From the NCBI GenBank assembly GCA_047967505.1, contig CM106538.1: DNA of 64,000 bases; one strand, 5' to 3'. How positions within the stretch are numbered: the first letter of the stretch is position 1; each line of letters starts with the position of its first letter. Below the pieces are notes generated by a model. The model saw only the letters and a program-made list of their open reading frames with translations. It was not told the DNA's origin and searched no databases. The translations under genes were made by a program, and so were the position numbers. Origin of the DNA: Dipteris shenzhenensis. Lineage: Eukaryota > Polypodiophyta > Polypodiopsida > Gleicheniales. Below are positions 11,494-22,340 of the stretch, in pieces.

Positions 11494-13160
11494 TTAGTTC
11501 AAGACTCTAATATCTATATTTGACACATGATGTGCTTTTTGATCTTCTTCTTTGGAATCAGGCTCTTGTGCATATGCATCTGCAAATCCAGCTGACCAAG
11601 GTTGTAGCCACCACTTCGAGTCCTCACCCTTTGGCTTCATATGCAAACGTTCACACATTTCATGAGCACTTTTCAGCCCTTTCTTCAAAGCTTCAATGAT
11701 TTTATCATCAGTTGAGACACAATTATAGTCTCCTAGATTAGCTTCCGGCATGTTCTCTTTGAGATTCAATTCCCTCTAGACGTGTTCTTGCTTCTTATGT
11801 GCCCTTGTAAATAAGGGACTACCCTCTTTACATTCAAAGTGTGCAAGCCTGTTCAGACTACCAGCACTATGTAGCATGTCCATCAAGTCATAAGCACGTT
11901 CATGTCCCATCATGCTTCCAATCTTACTAAAGAAGATTTCAACTGCATCTGATCCTGTAAGATTTAAAGGGCACCTAAGGCTTGGACAAAATTCTCTAAA
12001 GTACTTTATTAATAAGACCACAAAATGGCATGATATTTGTACATCTAAGAAATCCTCCTTAGTTATATGAAATTTCTATTCAATGTATAGTGTGTATGAT
12101 GAACACAATCCAAGACCTCCAATTCTGGAAGAAAAAGGAAACTTTGCCTGCAAGATGGACTTGGTCCACAAGGCTTAAGTGCGGAGACAAAAAGATGTCA
12201 ATGTAGTCTTTGGAAATTTCAAGGTAAGCTTGTGTTCCCAACATGCTCCTCTCTTTTCTATGCATTCCATTGTTTGCCAATTCCCCGAAACACCATTGCA
12301 CTTGTCTACTACATATCCTTTGAGCTCCAGCCCGGCTCCGGCTCCAGCTCCAGCCCAATTTTGGCAGTCATCTCGTCTAATATCTCCCTCCCTTAGCATA
12401 TGATTGTCGATGGAAAAAGCATCATACACAATAATAATATGATTTAAGGTGATCCAAACATTGCCAATAGCCAACTGACGCTTAGGCTTATCAAGAACAT
12501 TGACTAATTTTTTCCCATTATGTACAAAGTCTTGATCATGTGGTCCACAAACTTCATTTTCTAAAACTTTTGCTGAGAGTGTCCATCCATCCCATTTAAT
12601 CCTAAATCTACTATCTTTTTTGTCTACATAGTCAGACATCATTAATGTCCTTCGCCAACTATCACCATTAGATGCATGCCCAATAATTAGACCAAGTGTG
12701 GGCTTCAGCTTCTCATTCCATAAGTTGCCAATGGCATCCCATTGCTTGCTAACAAAGCTTGCATCAAATCGATTGCAAGTGCAATGAAGTGCCACAACCA
12801 AGCATGGGAGGGCATCATGTGATGGATTAGCAAGGAAAACTCTTGCATGTCCACCAATGACACAATTCTGAAAGGCATCAATTTTTTTCTCATATCCAAT
12901 TTGTCCTTCTCCCACTTTGATCATGCATGTAGTCATACACTCATGATCATCTGATTTATATCCATCAAAACCCACAAGTGTGTCATCTTTTGGATTTCAC
13001 CTACAAGTAGTAATGAGCATGAGTTAGTAAGTTCATTTGCAAATTCTCTTTAATTTAAAAGAAAATTTTAGATTAAGAAAATTACTGTCATAAAAAAGAG
13101 CATGATATGATTACCTTATTCTCTTCTTTATGGCAATTTCATCTTCCACTAAGCTGAAGG
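11494..13160 (-). pseudogene. Element X, C-terminal half: uncharacterised transposase-like protein, decayed
   Basis: Several minus-strand frames read consecutively as one protein. 12975-12340 has GHASNGDSWRRTLMM, a DGWTLSAKV..HDQDFVHNGKKL stretch and DDCQNW. 12345-12080 has RICSRQVQWCFGELANN, MLGTQAYLEISKDYIDIFLS and KVSFFFQNW. 12021-11776 has LNLTGSDAVEIFFSKIGSM and ERAYDLMDMLHSAGSLNRLAHFE. 11769-11494 has ANLGDYNCVSTDDKIIEALKKGL. The order and the LTGSD..E.FFSK motif recall large uncharacterised transposase-like proteins found in repeat-rich plants and animals. I rely on memory for that and cannot name the superfamily. Frameshifts separate the blocks. A plausible splice donor (AAG/GTAATC, near 13114) and acceptor (TTGTAG, near 13003) suggest an original intron. 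Confidence 0.6.
12322..12354 (-). repeat. GGAGCY hexamer expansion inside element X
   Basis: On the minus strand the codons for W-A-G-A-G-A-G-A-G come from repeated GCTGGA/GCCGGA units. Before the run the protein reads DDCQNWAG; the expected continuation (AQRICSRQVQW) lies in another frame. The hexamer expansion therefore appears to coincide with the frameshift between two blocks of element X. Confidence 0.7.
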
Positions 13161-13513
13161 TGTTGAGATATCGAGCTCCACTCGTGATATGCCAAGATGA
13201 CCATTGTGCATTTATGTCACCGATTTGTTAGCTGCAGATGCGGTTGGTACATCGCCCATGAATAATAGCTGGATGATAGCTATCTTTATGTACTCTAGTT
13301 AGTGGCTCAATTAGTATGCCACGTTAGTTAGTTGAGTTTGGTTTGAGACCCACATATAGGGTTCACCTATTCTTTTGTACTTAGAGTTCTTTTGGCTTTC
13401 ACAACTAAGAAGAGGAAAACTGTTTTCAGCCTCCACCTTTGTGAATATTCCCCCATTGTGTATGTGAAAAAGCTGCAAGTGAGACTCCTTCCTTCTCTCC
13501 CACTCTCTTTATA
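13161..13513 (+). repeat. Solo LTR of Copia family A with 5-bp target duplication
   Basis: 353 bp, the same length as the 5' LTR of copy 2 (15825-16177), starting TGTTGAGATATCGAGC. It is flanked on both sides by GAAGG (13156-13160 and 13514-13518), a proper target-site duplication. No internal Copia sequence is attached, so the element was removed by LTR-LTR recombination. The last bases are degenerate (...TTTATA instead of ...TTCACA). It interrupts element X, whose reading continues across the duplication. Confidence 0.93.
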
Positions 13514-15824
13514 GAAGGGAATCTTTGACATGATCCCATGCTTTTCTTTCTCCTTTCTATAAATTTCAGCAAGTGCATCAAATATATACTCATGTATACC
13601 TGGTACAAAGTGGGTTGCAAGTCTTTGCCCTCGCTTTGTTGTTGATAAAGAAGGTCCGTTGAGATTGGAACTCAAGAAGTCATGTAACCTTGGGCCTCCC
13701 CACATTTTTGCAACCTCAAATATTGCCTTTGTATTCTCACTATATCTTTGTCCTATCTATATTTGTAGAGCAACATCTTGTAGAAATTCCCATAAGGCAG
13801 CTTTACCACCAAAGTTTTCCAACCTATGGGCTTCAATTATGTTTGTGCAAAATCTATTAACACACTATTCAAAATTTTTGGACTTGTGTAAAGTCCAATT
13901 TGAGAAATGGACTAAAAAACAGTCCAAAATTTTTGAATATACTAGTAATGTTGTTTTTTGAACTAGATTTGACAACTCAAAACAAAAGATTTGATGATTA
14001 AGTACTAAGAACATCAATGCATAACCGAATCTCTTACAAAGGTGGTCTACATAAACATCTTCATAACTTCTTATGAATTGAGCTACTATCACCTAAGAAC
14101 ATCAATAGATGACCAATAATAGATGACCAATTCTCTGAGAAAGGTGGTGTAAATAAACACCTTTATGTATAAGTGGTGTGCACACACCTTTATGACCATT
14201 TCTTTTAGAAAGGTGGTGTACATAAACCCCTTAGAAAGGTAGTGTAGATAAATCCTTTTATGTGTAAGTGGTGTACATATACACCTCGGTATTAAAAAAC
14301 ACCCTTAACTATAAAAATACATTTGACATAAAGTTTAAAATACACCATTAAGTATAAAATGGACCTCATAAATAATCTTTATACACAATAATGAGAGTAA
14401 AGAAATCAAAAAAGTAGTAAACTTTTTATTAGATATTCGCTTTACATAGAAGTTCAAAACTTGTGATTACAAAGCCGTCAGCCATTCATGTTACTCAGTA
14501 CCAATGTCCTCAATGCCAGGCCCTTGACTACCAGGGTCCTGACTAATAGGCTTCTCTAAGACTGGAGTCTCAATAGCAAGGTCCTCAGTAGTTTGCTCTT
14601 CAGTTCCAAGCACCTGACTAGTAGGCTGCTCTAGAGTCTCATGACCAAGTTCTTGGTGAGTAGGGACCTGGCTACTAGGTTCCTGACTAGTAGGCTGCTC
14701 TAGAGTCTGTAAGATCATGGTTGAAGAGCCATCTATGCCTCCTGGTAACTCCTCCTAGTCATGCTTTGCCTCGTCCATACCTTCTTTGAGTAAGGCTTCC
14801 TTGCTTGATCCACTTGCATGTCCTTCACCCAAGATCAAGGGCGCCTTCCTCACTTTTAATTTCAAGGGAAGTGCTTCCACCTCTTTAGCCTTACCTTTTC
14901 CTGTGACGTGCTGTACTACTACTTCTTGCTACCGCGAGCCTTCCTGTATGATGAGTGGAACATCCTTGACTCTAGTTGACAATTGATCACCCTTATTCTT
15001 TGTGCGGATTTTATCTTGGCGTATGTCATTGGATGTAGAGCTTTCATCCTCATCATCACCTGAGCTAGAATCATCACCCTCATACTCACTACCCTCGTCT
15101 TCGACATTTTTCTCACTACCCTCTTCTTTGACATTTTCCTCTTCAAAGAAGGTAGTGCAACTGTAATATGTGTCAAAGAACTCAATTTGATGGGGGGTAT
15201 CAATGACATTTACATTTCTACCTTGGCGTAGCAATTTCTCAGCAGCAAAACCCATTCGATACAATGCTACTTCCCACCCATCATTCACTAAATTCTTTGT
15301 CATCTGTAGTATCACATCAATTGATCCATCGGCTTTCTATAATCCACCATTGCTACATCAAGCTTAACCTTATTGTCCTCAAAGTAATGAAGCTCGAGAG
15401 TCCTTAAAGGAATTTTGATTAGATTGCCACCACCCCTGGATAAGAAGCACATCAAGAAAGGCTGCAAGACTTGAATGGTAGTGCCTTCCAAGACACAGTC
15501 ATATGATTGCATAGGACCATACCATGGTATACTTTTGAAAGTAAATACCCAAATGTAGATGTCAAACTCGCAACAAGGCATCCCTTTGTGATTTGTCACG
15601 AACAGGACCAACGTTGATCTTTTCTTATCTACCATAGGACTTCTACGATAAACTGCACAAGTTCAACTATCTGTGACACTGCAAGGTCTTGCAATTCATC
15701 TATGAAAAATACGCACGGCTTCTCCCAAGCATGACTGCTCATTATTATGAAATGCTCTATATCAATGCCATTGATGTGTGCAAATTTTGTATCATTCTCT
15801 GATAGCAAGATATCATAGGAGAAG
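13514..15824 (-). pseudogene. Element X, N-terminal half, decayed and cut at its upstream end
   Basis: The minus strand reads, from 15824 downward: ILLSENDTKFAHINGIDIEH..., then FFIDELQDLAVSQIVELVQF and a stop. A frame change leads to 15635-15312 (MVDKKRSTLVLFVTNHKG, DCVLEGTTIQVLQPFLMCFL). Another leads to 15315-14929 (NLVNDGWEVALYRMGFAAEK, then an acidic E/D/S-rich stretch). 14718-14491 is a run of Pro/Thr/Gln/Glu-rich repeats built on LEQPTSQ. 13705-13514 has HFVPGIHEYIFDALAEIY and joins the other half through the solo LTR. I read this as the same gene as the C-terminal half because the reading direction is the same and the protein continues across the LTR duplication. Copia A copy 2 sits at the upstream end. 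Confidence 0.5.
14000..14460. repeat. Imperfect short repeats, possible intron of element X
   Basis: Variants of AGAAAGGTGGTGTA(C/A)ATAAAC and TATGTATAAGTGGTGT recur several times between about 14125 and 14290 at irregular spacing. No coding motif is seen. The position, between two coding blocks of element X, would fit an intron. Confidence 0.5.
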
Positions 15825-16177
15825 TGTTGAGATATCGAGCTCCACTCGTGATATGCCAGGGTGACCGTTGTGCATTTATGTCACCGACTTGTTAGCTGCA
15901 GATGTGGTTGGTACACCACCCATGAATAATAGCTAGATGATAGCTATCCTTATGTACTCTAATTCGTGGATCATTTAGTATGCCACCTTAGTGAGCTGAG
16001 TTTGGTTTGAGACCCACATATAGGGTTCTTCTATTTCTTTGTACTAGAGTTCTTTTGGCTTTCACAACTAAGAAGAGGGAAAACTGTTTTCAGCCTCCAC
16101 CTTTGTGTGTATTCCCCCATTGTGTATGTGAGAAAGCCGCAAGTGAGACTCCTTCCTTCTCTCCCACTATCTTCACA
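15825..16177 (+). repeat. 5' LTR, family A copy 2
   Basis: It runs from TGTTGAGATATCGAGCTCC to ...CTATCTTCACA, with the TG...CA ends usual for LTRs, and is followed at once by the primer-binding site. Length equals the solo LTR at 13161-13513. The U5 end codes for nothing obvious. Confidence 0.93.
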
Positions 16178-16197
16178 TGGTATTAGAGCCTGGTTCG
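16178..16197 (+). promoter_or_regulatory. Primer-binding site for initiator Met tRNA
   Basis: TGGTATTAGAGCCTGGTTCG directly follows the LTR. Plant Copia elements usually have TGGTATCAGAGC here, complementary to the 3' end of initiator methionine tRNA. Copy 3 still has the standard TGGTATCAGAGCC, so copy 2 carries a C to T change inside the site. Confidence 0.88.
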
Positions 16198-16695
16198 TGG
16201 TAAGGAGCTCAAGAAAGCAAACCAAGTTCATGGTGTCCTGGTAAGAGGACCAGTGTTGCCTTCCTTTTTCGAGTTTGGGAGCAAATCTCTGTAGGTAGCA
16301 CAGTCAGAAACTGCAAGAGTGCATTGTCTCAGATTAAGACGCCCTTCGCGGTGTGGCGAGAGGGAAATATATGCTGCGAGAGGAGGCAAAGCCCTTGGTG
16401 ACTTTATTTTTTTGATTCGAGGCATTTCGGGGCCCGTTTTGGAGGCGGAAGTTCTCCGAATGCTGTGCGACCACTACTCTATAGGTCAATGAAAAGTTAC
16501 CATAGAAATTGCATCGTATGCTTGTGCGCAGAGATATTGGGAGTTACTGAATCATCCTTATTGCTTGTTGATGCAAAATCATCACTAGGAAGTGACACTT
16601 GGTCAAATACCACTTTCGTCAGTTTTGCAGATTTGCCCGTGTGAGGCAGAAGCTGTGTTTTTTTGCAGTGACAGAATATTTTATAGTGTTCTGTA

Positions 16696-19600
16696 CTGGC
16701 GTCTGATTCTCCTTCACAGATTGTCACTGAAAAGCTTGACAAGAACAACTTCCAAGCATGGAAGTTTAGAATGACGAATTTCCTTATGGGAAAAGGCTAT
16801 TGGGAGTTCATTACAGGAAATGAAGAAGAACTAGTTCTTCCTAACGTTCCCAATCAACAAGAAATGCAGGCATTTAAAGGATGGCATGAGAGAGCAAGAA
16901 AAGTTATGTACTGGCTGTCTATCAGTATTTCAGATTCTATGATTGTGCATATTTAGGATGCAAGTACGCCAAAGGAGGCATGGGATACTTTGGCAAAAAT
17001 GTACAGCAGAAATACGCAAGCCAGGAAAATGCAGATCAAGCAGGAGTTGCACAATGTGCAGAGAGAAAATATGAGCATCAATGACTACCACATGAAGGTG
17101 AAGAAAATTACAGATGCACTTACTTCCATTGGGTCGCCAGTGGAAGATGATGATCTAGTTTCTGTGACCTTGAATGGTCTAGGAAAGGATTATGCACAGT
17201 TTTGGACATCCATTGCCGTCCTAAAAAATTTCTTGATTTTGAGGAGTTGTTTCTCTTCTAATTTCTGAAGAGCAGAGAAATGGTGGTGCATCTTCTTCAA
17301 GAGGAACTTCAAAAGAAATTGTCTTCTACTTAAATGCTCGAAGAGGTAGAGGCAGAGGTAGAGGAGGCCAATCTGGAGGCCGTGGTAGAAATTAGAATAT
17401 GCAGCAAACTCAAGAAAACCAGTCCTTTGGAGGAGGACGTGGTAACTCTAGAGGCAAGGGGAGCCAAAGAGGTCGTGGTGGATGGCAGAGAGGCCAAAAT
17501 GCAAACAGCAATGTCGAATGCTACTATTGTGGTAAAATGGGTCATATGGCTAAAGACTGCTACAAAAAGCAGAATGACATTATGAATGGAAAATTGCAGC
17601 AAGGCAATTATGCATCCTCTAGTAGACAGGGTGATATGAGCATTTGTTTATGGTGTAGCACATGACCCATTCTGTGACAAGTGCAGAAGAAAGTAATGAT
17701 GTGTGGTATGTTGACTCAGGTGCATCAAACCACATGACAGGTCATGCAGAATGGATGCAGGATGCAAGGAAAATGGAAAGACTAGGATTTGTGGAGATTG
17801 GTGATGATACTGCACATCCTATTGTGCAGATTGGTAAAATTCCTTTGTCTATGCAGGATGGGAAAAAGAAATACCTGTTTGATGTATTTCATGTCCCGAA
17901 TATCACCAAGAACCTGGTTTCTGTTGGTCAAATGGTTGAGTAGGGCTTGCAGGTCAGATTTAATCCTCATGGATGCTTTGTTGAGGATATGAAAAATAAC
18001 GGTCGCTTGATAGCAAAAGGAAAAAAGAAGGGCAGGATGTTTACATTGGATGCGGACATGCTTGAATTGAGTGCAGCAATGTTTGCACATGGGACCAGTG
18101 TAGTTGCAAATATTGATATCTGGCATGTCATGTTAATGTACAGTGACTTAAATCAATGCAGGCCCAAAATATTGTTGCAGGATTACCTAAATTCAAGGTT
18201 TCAGAAATGCATAAGATATGTGAAGCCTGTCAATTTGGAAAATAGGCAAGGAAACCATTTCCTAGACATGTTCAAGAGAGTAAGAAGCCATTGGAATTAA
18301 TCCACTCTGATGTGTGGACAACTAAAGCTGCATCTATTGGAGGCTGTCATTATTTTGTCACTTTTATTAATGACTACAGCAGAAAAGTTTGGGTGTATTT
18401 TATGAAAAAGAAAAGTGAAGTGTTTGGGCACTTCCAAGATTTTAAAGCTATGGTTGAAAAAGAAACAAGCCTGCAAATAAAATGCCTAAGGTTAGATGGA
18501 GGGGGAGAGTACCTCTTAAATGAGTTTGCAAGGTTCTTGCAGGAGCATGGCATAAAGCAGCAATATTCATGCAGTCATACCCCATAGCAAAATGGACTTG
18601 CAGAAAGGAAAAACTGGCATATTGGAGAGGTATCTCGGGCCATGCTAAATGAAAAAGACCTACCAGACTATTATTGGGTTGAAGCAGTTGCTACAGCGGT
18701 TTACATAATGAACAGGACTCCCACTGGCGCAATACATGGCATGACACCAAAGGAGATGTATACTGGTAGGAAACCAGATATTTCTCATTTGAAAATTTTT
18801 GGTTGCATTGCCTATGTTCATGTGCCAGATGAGTTGAGGTCCAAGTTGTATCCAAAAGCTGAGAAGTGCATCTTTATTGGTTATTCTCTGTAGCAGAAAG
18901 GGTATAGATGCTATAACCCTTCTACTCGTAAGTTTACAGTGAGCAAAGATGTTGTTTTTGATGAGATGAGTAGCTGGTATAAACCAGTAAATGTGATTGA
19001 TGATGCAGATGCACAAAATGGTAATGTTGCACAGAATTCACAGCAACAATCACAAAATATTAGTGGACGTGCAATGTCCTCTAGCAGTGGTTCACATACT
19101 TCACCATGGATAGGCAGATTGAGATCAGGAGAATCTCCTCAAAGCAATGCAGATAGTGGTATGCAGGTATCACACGAAAAGGAAAAGAGAAGGTAGATCA
19201 GCCCATGTTTGATGTGAATGCAGATCACTCTTATGTCAATGGTGAGTCCAGTGGCTCAGAACAGAGCATTGATGATGAGTTAAGTATTCCTTCTATTGTT
19301 ACACCTGGAGTAAGGAAGACCAGGGATGTTTTGAGAGCACCTGGAACTGAGCCTACTTTGTGCAGGTCTACCAGAGCTAGGTATCCTGTGGTATAGAGGA
19401 TAGGCTGGAATATGATGGATTTACAGCCACTCACTATGCCTATATGGTCAAAGTGATACTACAGGAACCAGAACCCACTTCTTTTGAGCAAGCCATGGGA
19501 AAAGAAAAATGGGAGAAAGCCATGGATGAAGAAATGGATGCCTTGGAAGCAAATGCTACATGGGAATTGGTGCCTTTGCCTAAAGACAAGAATGCAATTG

Positions 19601-21014
19601 GCTGTAAGTGGGTTTATAAGGTGAAGCACAATGCAGATGGTTCTGTGAATAGATACAAGGCAAGATTAGTTGTCAAGGAATATGCACAGACATATGGCAT
19701 TGATTATGAAGAAACATTAAGTCCGGTTGCAAGGATGGCAACCGTAAGAGCAGTCATTGCTATGGTTGCATCAAAGGGATGGTCTTTACATCAGATGGAT
19801 GTAAAGAATGCCTTCTTGCATGGTGATTTGCAAGAAGAGGTCTTTATGGAGCAGCCACCAGGTTATGTTCATGCTGTTCATCATGAATTTGTTTGTAGGT
19901 TGAAGAAAGCCTTGTATGGCTTAAAGCACGCACCTAGAGCATGGTCTGACAAGATAGGACAGTATCTTGTCACTATTGGCTTTCAGATTTCCAAGGCAGA
20001 TTTCTCACTTTATGTGAGAAAAAAAGAGAAAGGTATTATGCTGCTTGTCATTTATGTTGATGATTTGATCATCACAGGTGATAGTGATGAAGATATCCTT
20101 CATGTGAAAATGCTATTGAAGCAGAAGTTTGAGATGAAGGATTTGGGAGAGCTGCGTTATTTCTTGGGCATTGAGGTGATTAGATCACCAAGTGGGATAT
20201 GGCTCTTGCAGAGGCAATATGGATTGGACATGTTGTCCAAATATGGGATGACAGGGTGTAAGCCTATTTCAGTTCCTTTGGACCAAAATGTGAAGCTGAG
20301 CGCAGATGCAAGTGAGCTTCTGGAAGAGCCTACTATGTACAGACGCATAGTAGGAAGTTTGATTTATATGACTATTACCAGGCCAAATTTGAGCTATGCT
20401 GTTGGATTGGTAAGTTAGTTTATGCAGGCTCCAAGGAAACTGCATTTGGATGCGGCTAGATGCATACTCAGGTATGTGAAGTCCACATTGTAGTATGGAC
20501 TATTTTATGAGGCTGGGGTTTAGATACAGTTGCATCGATACACTGATGCTGATTGGGCTAGTAGTATTTCTGATAGACGATCTACCAATGGATATGTTTT
20601 CACTTTTGGGAGTGCTGCAGTCACTTGGAGCAGCAAGAAACAGCCTACAGTTGCCTTGTCGAGCATAGAGGCTGAGTACAAGGGTGTAGCAATGGCTGCA
20701 TGTGAGGTAGCTTGGTTGCATAAGCTACTTTATGATATGCATCAGTCTACAGATGGGCCAATTGTCATTTATTGTGACAACATGAGCAGTATACACTTGG
20801 CAAATAACCCAGTCTATCATGCTAGAACAAAGCACAAGGAGATGCATTATCACTATGTGCGGGAGAAGGTTTTACTAGGTCTTATTGATCTAGTTTATGT
20901 CAGCACAGAGGATCAGGTAGCTAACATATTCACAAAGGCATTGGGCATAGAGAAGCTGCGCAAGTTCAGAGACCTGCTTGGTATGTATGAATTGGGATTG
21001 AGCTCGAGGGGTAG
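16696..21014 (+). pseudogene. Copia gag-pol pseudogene with many stops
   Basis: The order is classic Ty1/Copia. Gag (DKNNFQAWKFRM, VQRENMSINDYHMKVKKI), CCHC knuckle CYYCGKMGHMAKDC near 17518, protease WYVDSGASNHMTG near 17703. Integrase follows (LIHSDVWTTKAASIGG near 18297, AERKNW near 18602), then RT ([14 protein letters not shown] near 19602, [23 protein letters not shown] near 20054) and RNase H (YTDADWASSISDRRSTNGY, IEAEYKGVAMA, NIFTKALGIEKL near 20920). The start codon is CTG at 16696-16698 where copies 1 and 3 have ATG. At least seven in-frame TAG codons are present (16954, 17941, 18585, 18891, 20416, 20491, 20521), and Gag, knuckle and protease lie in different frames. The longest open part is RT, 19444-20418. 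Confidence 0.95.
21000..21014 (+). promoter_or_regulatory. Polypurine tract before the 3' LTR
   Basis: GAGCTCGAGGGGTAG directly precedes the LTR start TGTTGAGATATCGAGC at 21015. This is the expected place for the plus-strand priming site. Confidence 0.6.
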
Positions 21015-21138
21015 TGTTGAGATATCGAGCTCCACTGGTGATATGCCAGGGTGACCGTTGTGCATTTATGTCACCGACTTGTTAGCTACAGATGCGGTTG
21101 TTACACTGCCCATGAATAATAGATGGATGACAGCTGGT
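21015..21138 (+). repeat. Truncated 3' LTR of family A copy 2
   Basis: It matches the first ~120 bp of the 5' LTR up to CCCATGAATAATAG and then changes to GATGGATGACAGCTGGTTGG and a C-rich repeat. The loss of the remaining ~230 bp marks a rearrangement at this junction. Confidence 0.85.
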
Positions 21139-21295
21139 TGGTACATGTATTATTAACCCCCCCCACCCCACTTGTTGCATGCGCAACAGGTGGGGGGGGA
21201 AATTCCCCCCCCCACATGCAACAGGTGGCATGGGGGGGTGAATAATACCCCCCAACCCCACCTGTAGCATGTGCAATAGATGGGGGGTTAACCCC
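21139..21295. repeat. C/G-rich palindromes around GTTGCATGCGCAAC
   Basis: Three imperfect palindromes lie in a row. They are centred near 21180 (CCCCACTTGTTGCAT then GCGCAACAGGTGGGG), around 21215 (half-site ACATGCAACAGGTGG) and near 21268 (CCCCACCTGTAGCAT then GTGCAATAGATGGGG). Long runs of C or G flank them. They could fold into stable hairpins. A fourth copy lies at 21457-21513. Confidence 0.85.
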
Positions 21296-21722
21296 CCCTC
21301 CCTCCTCTCCTCGTGCCCTCTCACCTCCCCTCCCCCTTCTCCACCTCCCCTCCCCCTCCCCCTTCCTTGCGCCTCCCCTCCCCCTTCCTCGCCTCCCCTC
21401 CCCCTCCCCCTTCCCCGCGCCCTCCCCTCCCCCTTCCCCGACAGGAGGGTGGGGGGGTATTATTAACCCCCGCTACCCCACCTGTTGCATGCGCAATAGG
21501 TGGGGGGGTTAACCCCCCCTCCCTCCTCTCCCCGTGCCCTCCCGCCTCCCCTCCCCCTCCCCCTTCCCTGCGCCTCCCCTCCCCCTTCCCCACCTCCCTT
21601 CCCCCTCCCCCTTCCCTGCACCCTCCCCGCCTCCCCTCCCCCTTCCCCGCCCTCCCGTCAGCCCCCTCCCTTTCCCCGCCTCCCCCTCGTGTCGGCCCCC
21701 TCCCCTCCCTCCCTCCGTCTCG
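21296..21722 (+). repeat. Polypyrimidine C-rich block (CCTCCCC), with a repeated palindrome
   Basis: Almost all bases are C or T, in CCCCTCCCC-type words, interrupted at 21457-21513 by another GTATTATTAACCCCC...GTTGCATGCGCAATAGG palindrome. The palindrome plus following TTAACCCCCCCTCCCTCCTC appears twice, near 21250 and 21476, so a ~225-bp unit is tandemly repeated. The open frames here (Pro/Ser/Leu-rich) are products of composition. Confidence 0.85.
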
Positions 21723-22340
21723 CCTGTGACAGGGAGGGGAGGCAGAGGGGGAGGTGGGGAAGGGAGGGGCCGACGGGGAGGGGGAGGGGGAGGGGGAGGG
21801 GAAGGGAGGGACGGTAGGGAAGGGAAGGGAGGGACGGCGGGGAGGGAGGGGCCGGCGGGGAGGGACGATGGGGAAGGGAAGGGAGGGACGGCGGGGAGGG
21901 AGGGGCCAGCAGGGAGGGGGAGGGAGAGGAGGGGGAGGGAGAGGGAGGGGCCGGTGGGGGGGGGATGGGGAGGGAGAGAATGGGAAGGGAGGGGCCGAAG
22001 GGGAGGGGGAGGCGGGGAAGGGGAGGGGAAGGGAGAGCAGGGAGGAGAGGGGAAGGGGAAGGGGGAGGAGAGGGGAAGGGAGGGGGAGGGGAGGAGAGGA
22101 AGCGGGAGGAGGGAGGGGAGAAGCAGAAGGAGAGGGGAAGGGAGGGGGAGAGAGGAAGCAGGAGAAGAAGGGGGAGGAGAGGGGAAGGGAGGGGGAGGGG
22201 AGGGCAAGGGACGGGGGGAGGAGAGGGGAAGGGAGGGGAGAGAGGAAGCAGAAGGAGAGGGGATGGGAAGCAAGAGGGGAGGGACGAGAGGGAGGAAGGG
22301 AGTACCTGGGTGGAGAGGTGGTGGAGCTTTAGGAAAGTTG
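21723..22340 (+). repeat. Polypurine G-rich block (GGGGAGGG)
   Basis: An abrupt change of strand bias near 21735: almost all bases are G or A, with many GGGAGGGG words and G runs able to form G-quadruplexes. With the block before it this makes a pyrimidine half and a purine half, roughly an inverted arrangement. The 200-270-codon Gly/Arg/Glu-rich open frames in it are composition artefacts. Confidence 0.85.

Larger units (their letters stand above)
15825..21138 (+). mobile_element. Ty1/Copia retrotransposon, family A copy 2
   Basis: Most complete family-A copy. It has a 353-bp 5' LTR, a primer-binding site, a full gag-pol order (Gag, protease, integrase, RT, RNase H), a purine-rich tract and the first ~124 bp of the 3' LTR, which then breaks off into the C-rich palindromic repeat. 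Because the 3' LTR is broken, no target duplication can be checked. It is inserted in element X at 15825. Confidence 0.95.
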
